A stretch of DNA of 11,489 bases from an uncultured Varibaculum sp. (GTDB taxonomy: Bacteria > Actinomycetota > Actinomycetes > Actinomycetales > Actinomycetaceae), in the NCBI GenBank assembly GCA_947255165.1, contig CAMYFZ010000059.1:1-11489 (forward strand), in the 5' to 3' direction. Position numbers and translations under genes: made by a program. Shown piece after piece: positions 6,996 to 11,489 of the stretch (position 1 is the first letter of the stretch; each line of letters starts with the position of its first letter). The notes below the pieces were generated by a model. It had not been told where the DNA came from. It saw only the letters and a program-made list of their open reading frames with translations, and searched no databases.

Positions 6996-7024
6996 ATCAC
7001 GTTCGTGAAAATAACTGAATAGCA

Positions 7025-7075
7025 ATAAAAATCCCGGGAGGCTGGATATTAAATCCAGCCTCCCGGGATTTTTAT
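7025..7075. terminator. Bidirectional rho-independent terminator between glpK and the OmpR-type regulator gene
   Basis: The two arms, 7025-7047 and 7053-7075, pair over 23 bp without a mismatch around a 5-nt ATTAA loop. The GC-rich core (CCCGGGAGGC and complement) is flanked by A5 on the left and T5 on the right, so it has a U-tract for transcripts from both strands. It lies 29 bp after the glpK stop and about 50 bp after the convergent regulator stop. Confidence 0.95.
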
Positions 7076-7122
7076 CTATATAGACGATGCAGGAAGATGT
7101 GGTTAAAGAACCAAAGGAACTG

Positions 7123-7794
7123 CTACATCGCTACCAGGCGGTATCCCATACCGCGTACGGTTACGATGCGTTCCGAGCCGATTTTACGGCGCAGGTAACG
7201 AACGTAGACGTCCACCACATTCGATCCGGGATCAAAATCGTATCCCCACACCATATCTAGCAACTGGGAACGAGAAAGAACCTGGTCCGGGTGTTCCATA
7301 AAAGCTTGCAGCATGGTGAATTCACGGGCTGATAGCTCTACCGGTTCCCCGTCAATGGAGGCATAGCGGGTACGCAGATCCAAGTGCATGCCCCCTACGT
7401 TCATTTGCACCATATTGGAGGGATCATCGGAGCTAGCATTCTTCAAACGTAGCCGAATTCGCGCTAGGAGTTCCTCGAAGCGGAAAGGCTTCGACATATA
7501 GTCGTCAGCGCCCTGTTCCAGTCCGCTGACTGTATCCTCTACCGAAGAGCGGGCGGTGAGCACGATAATGGGCAGGGTGGCTCCTTGCCCGCGGATCTGT
7601 TCTAGTACTTCAAAACCATCCATATCGGGCAAGCCAATATCCAGAACGATCAGCGAATAGTCACCACCAAGAGCTCCCGAGACCGCATCGGCTCCCTTGT
7701 CTACTACGGTCACTTGATAGCCGGCAGAGGTTAGTCCTTTGGCAACGAAAGAGGAGATGCCGGGCTCGTCCTCTACCACCAAGATGCTAGTCAT
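7123..7794 (-). CDS. OmpR/PhoB-family response regulator
   Basis: A 223-residue winged-helix response regulator. The receiver domain (residues 1-118) has acidic residues Glu8/Asp9, phosphoacceptor Asp52 in IVLDIGLPDMDG, switch Thr80 in VLTARSS, and Lys102 in YMSKPF. The C-terminal Trans_reg_C domain (about 128-222) shows VELSAREFTMLQAFMEHPDQVLSR in outline, then SNVVDVYVRYLRRKIG for the recognition helix and RGMGYRL for the wing. It is the last gene of an operon, 3 bp after the stop of the histidine kinase, with an AAGGAG Shine-Dalgarno inside the kinase 3' end. The kinase-before-regulator order is the reverse of the common one for this family. The phosphodonor is almost certainly that kinase; target genes cannot be read from the window. 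Confidence 0.96.
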   Translation of the reverse strand: MTSILVVEDEPGISSFVAKGLTSAGYQVTVVDKGADAVSGALGGDYSLIVLDIGLPDMDGFEVLEQIRGQGATLPIIVLTARSSVEDTVSGLEQGADDYMSKPFRFEELLARIRLRLKNASSDDPSNMVQMNVGGMHLDLRTRYASIDGEPVELSAREFTMLQAFMEHPDQVLSRSQLLDMVWGYDFDPGSNVVDVYVRYLRRKIGSERIVTVRGMGYRLVAM

Positions 7795-7797
7795 GTT

Positions 7798-9714
7798 TTA
7801 TTCTCCTTGTATTTCATCTTTGCAATCATCATTTGAGATAGGCAGGCTAATATTAAAAACCGATCCCACAGAAAGCGCAGATCGTACCTGTAGAATCCCG
7901 CCATGGGCCTGCGTAATGGCGTTAACAATTGATAGTCCTAGGCCAGAACCCGCATAGGAGTGGTTGACCCGCATGAAGCGACCAAAGATCCGCTCTTGAT
8001 CTTTCGGGTCGATACCGATTCCCTGATCACGAACCCACAAATTGAGCCGATGAGTGCCTTCCACCGGGGGAACTTGCGAAAGCATCTGCAGACTGGGTGC
8101 GGTAATAGTGCGGGCCGGTACCGGATTACCTTGTTGATCCAACAGAGGTTGTTCATAATCAATGCCCGCCCCCAGGGCAATCAAAGTGCCCGGAGCAGCA
8201 AACTTGGAAGCATTTTGAGCGAGGGCGAGCAGCGCTTGCTGTAGGCGCTGGGGATCGGCGGTGGTGGGGACAATGGTTAGGTTATCGATTCGCCAGTTAA
8301 AATCGCCCAGTTGGGTGGCATTTTCAAAGGCGTCCATTAACAGGTCGCCAATATCGACCCGTTCGGGGCGAATAAAGTCAGGGCGATCGCTCTTGGCCAC
8401 GGTAATCAAATCTTCTGTAAGTCGATGCATCCGTGACAGTTCCTCTAAGGCCAGTTCCCGAGTACGGGCAGTATCTTGTGGATCATTGGGATTCAGCAGC
8501 TCTAAGTGTCCGCGAACCACCGTTATCGGGGTGCGGAGCTCATGACCCACATCATTTAGCAGGTCGCGCTGCTCGTCGAAACTGGATTGCAGACGCGTAA
8601 TCATCGAGTTCATCTGGCGGCTAACATCCGCTAAGTCATCATCACCTTCAACCGGTAGACGCTTACTAAGATCCTGTTCACTGTTAATAGAAGCCATCAG
8701 ATCTCGCAACCTGCCAATAGGGGCTAGTAGAGATTGCGAAGAGCGAACATTTACTAGTCCAACCATCGCCAATACTAAGAATGAAATTCCGCCGAATAGC
8801 AATAGCTGGGTCTGAGCTGGAGTACTATCCACCGAATAGTTAGAGATAATCGCCAATAGGGCGTCATCGGTTTCGGCGGCCCTAATCGGGACCATCCCTA
8901 CCGCATAGGTGGCCTGATCGGTGTGAACCATAAACATTTTGGCGGAGTCTAGATTCGAAGAACTGACCAGTTTTTCCAGCAGTTGCGAATCTTGATGGAT
9001 AGCGGAATCTCGCGCCTCTTTTTGAGCAATCAATTTCCCGGCGGAAAACCCCAGCAAAGTACCGTTATGGGGAGCATCTTCGGCGTCAATGAACCTGTTT
9101 AAGGCCTCTTTGGCCGAGGCTATTCCCCCGCTATCCTGCTTGTTTTCAGCTTTTACAAAGTTGCGCAGGTCATTGACGATTAACTCCGTCTGGGAGCGCT
9201 CAGCATGGGATACTTGGATCATTCCGCTGACTAATAAAATTAGCCCCACTAGCGTCAAAGCAAATCCAGATATTAACACCGAGTGCACCAACATCCGGTT
9301 ACGCAGGTTGGTAATCCGCAGCTTATGTTCCTTGCTACGAGGTTCAATAGTTTTTTCTATCACCCTGCGGGGTCGACTTTGATAAGCGGCTCGTTCCGAG
9401 GCGTCCGGAGGGGCACTTACTATTGGCTCCAGAGGTTGCGGCAAGGGAACAGCTGGGCGTCCCTCGGTCGGATCAAGAATCTGTGGCAAGGTCATTTCGC
9501 CGGGTAGCTGCACCGTTGAAGGAAGCTCCTTGGCGGGAATCGAAGAGGAAGCCGGCAGCGGGGATGCTGCCTGTGGGTTTGCGGATCCCGCAATTACCCC
9601 ACCATCTGCGGAATCTGTTACCTGAGGCTGAGAAGCTGGGGTAGGAGGCGCCGCTGGCGAGATATTAGGTTCTCCCGGAAAGCTATTGCCGGGGTAGCTA
9701 AGTTTTTCGCTCAT
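7798..9714 (-). CDS. Membrane sensor histidine kinase with long proline-rich N-terminus
   Basis: The 638-residue protein has these parts: residues 1-140, a Pro/Ser/Ala-rich, probably disordered cytoplasmic segment turning basic near the membrane; TM1 about 141-166; an extracytoplasmic sensor region about 167-302; TM2 about 303-323; HAMP 324-378; HisKA with His391 in LLNDVGHELRTPI; and HATPase_c. In the last, the N box is around Asn501 (LALAQNASKFA), G1 is DQGIGI (563-568), the F box is IFGRFMRV, and G2 is GSGLGLSIV. All catalytic motifs are intact. About 62 residues separate Asn501 from the G1 Asp, against roughly 30-35 in typical members, so there is an insertion near residues 515-555. The long form is supported by the start: ATG overlaps the small upstream gene by ATGA, with GAGGGG 7-8 nt before. 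The ligand is unknown. Confidence 0.95.
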   Translation of the reverse strand: MSEKLSYPGNSFPGEPNISPAAPPTPASQPQVTDSADGGVIAGSANPQAASPLPASSSIPAKELPSTVQLPGEMTLPQILDPTEGRPAVPLPQPLEPIVSAPPDASERAAYQSRPRRVIEKTIEPRSKEHKLRITNLRNRMLVHSVLISGFALTLVGLILLVSGMIQVSHAERSQTELIVNDLRNFVKAENKQDSGGIASAKEALNRFIDAEDAPHNGTLLGFSAGKLIAQKEARDSAIHQDSQLLEKLVSSSNLDSAKMFMVHTDQATYAVGMVPIRAAETDDALLAIISNYSVDSTPAQTQLLLFGGISFLVLAMVGLVNVRSSQSLLAPIGRLRDLMASINSEQDLSKRLPVEGDDDLADVSRQMNSMITRLQSSFDEQRDLLNDVGHELRTPITVVRGHLELLNPNDPQDTARTRELALEELSRMHRLTEDLITVAKSDRPDFIRPERVDIGDLLMDAFENATQLGDFNWRIDNLTIVPTTADPQRLQQALLALAQNASKFAAPGTLIALGAGIDYEQPLLDQQGNPVPARTITAPSLQMLSQVPPVEGTHRLNLWVRDQGIGIDPKDQERIFGRFMRVNHSYAGSGLGLSIVNAITQAHGGILQVRSALSVGSVFNISLPISNDDCKDEIQGE

Positions 9715-9911
9715 GGCTGTACCCCCTCGCTGGTTGCGGGGACGCTGGGGGTAGATTGCGGAGCTTGCTCGGTAATCACCGGTGTTTGGGGCGCAAAATT
9801 AATTGCTGGCCCTAAATCATAAACTCCGTTTTGTAGTAAAGCGCGCACGCCAATTATGACTGCAAGCGACAGTGCGATACAGACAATTGCCACTGCTGCG
9901 AATCTGCGCAC
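9711..9911 (-). CDS. Small single-span membrane protein of unknown function, first gene of the kinase operon
   Basis: The 66-residue product starts at GTG, backed by a strong GGGAGGG site (9925-9919, 8-nt gap for GGAGG). It opens with Met-Arg-Arg and a hydrophobic segment at about residues 4-25. The tail of some 40 residues is rich in Pro, Thr, Ser and Gln, with few charges. No clear signal peptidase site follows the hydrophobic stretch, so I read it as a signal anchor with the tail outside the cell. Its TGA overlaps the kinase ATG (ATGA, 9714-9711), so it is cotranslated with the sensor kinase. A role as an accessory or modulator of that kinase is inference from position only. I do not recognise the family. 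Confidence 0.75.
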   Translation of the reverse strand: MRRFAAVAIVCIALSLAVIIGVRALLQNGVYDLGPAINFAPQTPVITEQAPQSTPSVPATSEGVQP

Positions 9912-9947
9912 TCTGCTACCCTCCCTCGGTGATTCTAAAATCTTGCG

Positions 9948-9963
9948 GGACGCTCACGCGTCC
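9948..9963 (-). other. 5'-leader hairpin of the small protein-kinase-regulator operon
   Basis: GGACGC (9948-9953) and GCGTCC (9958-9963) form a perfect 6-bp GC-rich stem with a 4-nt loop (GTGA on the transcribed strand). It begins only a few bases after the expected transcription start from the second TATAAT, so it would cap the 5' end of the mRNA. No U-run follows it, which argues against a terminator for aspC. Confidence 0.5.
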
Positions 9964-9974
9964 TCTTTCTAATG

Positions 9975-9987
9975 ATTATAGATTATA
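9975..9987 (-). promoter_or_regulatory. Promoter with two tandem perfect -10 boxes for the sensor-kinase operon
   Basis: On the minus strand two exact TATAAT hexamers lie at 9987-9982 and 9980-9975, one base apart, as a 7-bp tandem repeat. No good -35 lies 16-18 bp upstream of either; the nearest, TTGTCC (10006-10001), is 13 and 20 bp away. A good -10 with a poor -35 often means dependence on an activator; autoregulation by the operon's own OmpR-type regulator would be one option. The predicted leader is about 55-65 nt. Confidence 0.65.
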
Positions 9988-10007
9988 GAAAGGGTACAAA
10001 GGACAAC

Positions 10008-11225
10008 CTATTTTATTTGATTAAGAAAATCGACTATCCGGCCGACACCTTCCTCTAGGTCCTCGTCACTTAACGCATAGGAAAGCCGGAAGAACCCGGA
10101 GGGGCCGAAGGCTTCGCCCGGAACTACCGCTACTTCGACTTTCCGAAGCATCAAATCAGCCAACTCGGCCGAAGTTTGCGGAGTTTCGCCCGCTATTTCA
10201 CGTCCTAAAATTCGCTCTACGCTGGGGTAGCAGTAAAACGCACCATGGGGCAGGGGAACTTCCAGTTCTGGAACCTGGCGCAGGAGCTCTACCATGCGTT
10301 TGCGGCGACGGTCGAAGACCTCGCGCATTTGCGCAACTTTATCCAGCGGACCGCTGACGGCAGCAAGTGCTGCCCGCTGCGCAATATTTGAAACATTTCC
10401 GGTGGTGTGGGATTGGAAAGCGGCGCAAGCTTTGATTACGTCCGCCGGAGCGATCATCCAGCCCACGCGCCAACCCGTCATCGCATAGGTTTTAGCTACC
10501 CCGTTCAGTACCAATGTCTGCTTTGCCAGTTCTGGAACCAACTTCACAATATGCTCGGCATGTACCCCGTCATAGATCAAGTGTTCATAGATCTCGTCAG
10601 TAATTACCCAGATATCGTTTTCCAGCGCCCACTGACCGATAGCTTTTAGTTCCTTAGCGTCGTAAACCGCGCCGGTAGGGTTAGAGGGGCTGACCACTAG
10701 CAAAGCTTTAGTCTTTTCAGTTTTAGCGGCCTCCAACTGGTCCACTGTGACCTTATAGTGCTGATCAGCACCAGCCATTACCGGAACCGGGACGCCTCCG
10801 GCGATCTTGATAACTTCCGGGTAAGTCGTCCAATAGGGGGTGGGCATAATGACTTCGTCGCCCACTTCCACTATCGCCGAGAACGCCTCGAAAACAGCTT
10901 GTTTACCGCCATTGGTAACAATGATTTCGGTGTTGGGATCAACCTCGTAACCAGAATCGCGCAAAGTCTTTTTAGCGATTGCTTCCCGCAACTGGGGCAG
11001 GCCCTTCCCGGGGCTGTAATGATGCATTGCCGGGTCCGCGCAGGCAGCTTGCGCGGCTTCAACAATATAGTCAGGGGTAGAGAAGTTGGGTTCCCCGGCG
11101 CCAAAACCAATTACCGGACGCCCTTGAGCTTTGAGTGCTTTGGCGGCCGCATCCACCGCCAAAGTTGCAGACGGGGATATTTGCGCTAGACGATTCGAAA
11201 TTCTTTGTGCTTGCGGTTTATTCAT
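10008..11225 (-). CDS. aspC: Pyridoxal-phosphate aminotransferase, aspartate aminotransferase type (class I)
   Basis: This 405-residue fold-type I aminotransferase is expected to interconvert aspartate/2-oxoglutarate and oxaloacetate/glutamate in the cytoplasm. Landmarks: [15 protein letters not shown] near the start, [59 protein letters not shown] with the conserved Asp and Tyr of the PLP pocket, the lysine motif [16 protein letters not shown], and the substrate-carboxylate Arg in GFFRLSYA. The frame is open to an ATG at 11294 (428 residues), but homology starts only at about [23 protein letters not shown], so I place the start at the ATG at 11225. GAGGG sits very close to that ATG, so the site is not ideal; the ATG at 11255 is an alternative. 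The gene lies beside tRNA-Trp, a known actinobacterial arrangement. Confidence 0.93.
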   Translation of the reverse strand: MNKPQAQRISNRLAQISPSATLAVDAAAKALKAQGRPVIGFGAGEPNFSTPDYIVEAAQAACADPAMHHYSPGKGLPQLREAIAKKTLRDSGYEVDPNTEIIVTNGGKQAVFEAFSAIVEVGDEVIMPTPYWTTYPEVIKIAGGVPVPVMAGADQHYKVTVDQLEAAKTEKTKALLVVSPSNPTGAVYDAKELKAIGQWALENDIWVITDEIYEHLIYDGVHAEHIVKLVPELAKQTLVLNGVAKTYAMTGWRVGWMIAPADVIKACAAFQSHTTGNVSNIAQRAALAAVSGPLDKVAQMREVFDRRRKRMVELLRQVPELEVPLPHGAFYCYPSVERILGREIAGETPQTSAELADLMLRKVEVAVVPGEAFGPSGFFRLSYALSDEDLEEGVGRIVDFLNQIK

Positions 11226-11253
11226 ACCCTCATTTTGCCACGTCTGGCTATCC

Positions 11254-11282
11254 ATTATCTGTTTCGACCAGAATTTTCGGAA
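11254..11282 (-). promoter_or_regulatory. Possible aspC promoter
   Basis: On the minus strand GATAAT (11259-11254) lies 17 bp after TTCCGA (11282-11277). Transcription would then begin near 11247, giving a short leader to the ATG at 11225. An alternative -35, TTGGCA (11302-11297), pairs with GAAAAT at an 18-bp spacing. A small palindrome, GGCATATTGCC (11290-11300), overlaps the latter. Both assignments are weak. Confidence 0.3.
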
Positions 11283-11369
11283 AATTACAGGCATATTGCC
11301 AATAAAGATGTTCTCCTAGCATCCCTGAAGCGATTAAAGATGCGTTTTTCCCCACTATGTGCCCGTAGG

Positions 11370-11397
11370 TTGGACGTGACCAGTAAAACCTCATAAA
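11370..11397 (+). promoter_or_regulatory. Possible tRNA-Trp promoter
   Basis: TTGGAC (11370-11375) and CATAAA (11392-11397) are separated by 16 bp on the + strand, about 40 bp before the tRNA. The stretch between aspC and the tRNA gene (11226-11435) otherwise holds only the divergent promoter signals and a small inverted repeat, CAGCC/GGCTG (11420-11433), next to the tRNA 5' end. I see no gene in it. Confidence 0.35.
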
Positions 11398-11435
11398 CTT
11401 GTTTAGCACCGTATTAGGTCAGCCATTTGGCTGGA

Positions 11436-11489
11436 AGGGCAGTGGCGCAATTGGTAGCGCAACGGTCTCCAAAACCGTAGGTTGTGGGT
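11436..11489 (+). tRNA. trnW: tRNA-Trp (anticodon CCA), 3' end beyond the window
   Basis: The visible part folds as a tRNA: acceptor strand AGGGCAG (11436-11442), TG, D stem GCGC/GCGC with an AATTGGTA loop, then anticodon stem ACGGT/ACCGT (11462-11466, 11474-11478). The anticodon loop is CTCCAAA, with CCA at 11469-11471. The variable loop AGGTT and the start of the T stem GTGGG follow before the sequence ends. CCA reads the UGG codon for tryptophan. The gene points away from aspC. In actinobacteria such as Streptomyces the next genes are usually secE and nusG; that is expectation, not seen. Confidence 0.95.

Noticed and set aside
7101..7112. GGTTAAAGAACC small hairpin after the OmpR-type regulator stop
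   Set aside because: Four-bp stem of low stability beside the far stronger 23-bp terminator, so no separate role is supported.
9711..9714. Programmed frameshift fusing the small protein to the kinase
   Set aside because: The kinase has its own ATG and Shine-Dalgarno (GAGGGG), and no slippery sequence is seen at the overlap. Ordinary coupled translation explains it.
11226..11294. Extra 23 residues at the N-terminus of the aminotransferase
   Set aside because: The segment lacks family similarity and a Shine-Dalgarno, and it overlaps a plausible promoter. The ATG at 11225 fits family length better, although the ATG at 11255 is not excluded.
11319..11349. GCATC...GATGC inverted repeat followed by TTTTT, resembling a + strand terminator
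   Set aside because: The stem is only 5 bp with a 15-nt loop, and no + strand gene lies upstream for it to terminate. Probably chance.
1..11489. CRISPR array, insertion sequence, prophage or toxin-antitoxin module
   Set aside because: I saw no regularly spaced repeats, transposase or integrase motifs, terminal inverted repeats or paired small toxin/antitoxin genes on either strand.

Overview
The window looks like chromosomal DNA from a moderate-GC actinobacterium. I infer this from four things: actinobacterial-type MurB and AspC proteins, a HisKA_3/NarL two-component pair, GTG and TTG starts with strong GGAGG Shine-Dalgarno sites, and an aspC gene beside tRNA-Trp(CCA). In actinobacteria such as Streptomyces that last pair leads into secE-nusG. 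Codon use is far less GC-extreme than in streptomycetes, so an Actinomycetaceae-like host (Actinomyces, Varibaculum, Mobiluncus relatives) is my best guess. It is not proven.

Left part (1-2127, + strand). The 3' end of a NarL-type sensor kinase gene overlaps its LuxR-type response regulator by ATGA. A ~100 bp gap containing a perfect 14-bp palindrome follows, then a glycerophosphodiester phosphodiesterase (GDPD/UgpQ-like). The GDPD gene converges on murB so tightly that both stop codons lie in one CTAG.

Middle (2124-7075). A minus-strand SorC-family regulator is followed 9 bp later by murB. Divergent from the regulator, across a 190 bp control region, runs glpF-glpK: glycerol facilitator, then glycerol kinase. 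The control region holds two direct TTGARCATKAG boxes and a long dyad, which fits local control of glycerol uptake by the SorC-type protein. GDPD (releases sn-glycerol-3-phosphate), GlpF (imports glycerol) and GlpK (makes sn-glycerol-3-phosphate) form a glycerol-3-phosphate neighbourhood. No glycerol-3-phosphate dehydrogenase is in the window. A 23-bp perfect hairpin flanked by A and T tracts ends glpK and the convergent operon from the other side.

Right part (7123-11489). A minus-strand operon encodes a 66-residue membrane-anchored protein, a 638-residue histidine kinase and an OmpR/PhoB-type regulator, coupled by a 4-bp overlap and a 3-bp gap. The kinase has an unusual ~140-residue proline-rich N-terminus and an insertion in its ATPase domain. 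The operon has its own promoter with two perfect TATAAT boxes. Upstream, on the same strand, lies aspC. The window ends inside a + strand tRNA-Trp gene.

Most genes are recognisable housekeeping or metabolic families. The least explained parts are the small-protein/kinase/regulator operon, the glpF upstream control region, and the altered second NPA box of GlpF.
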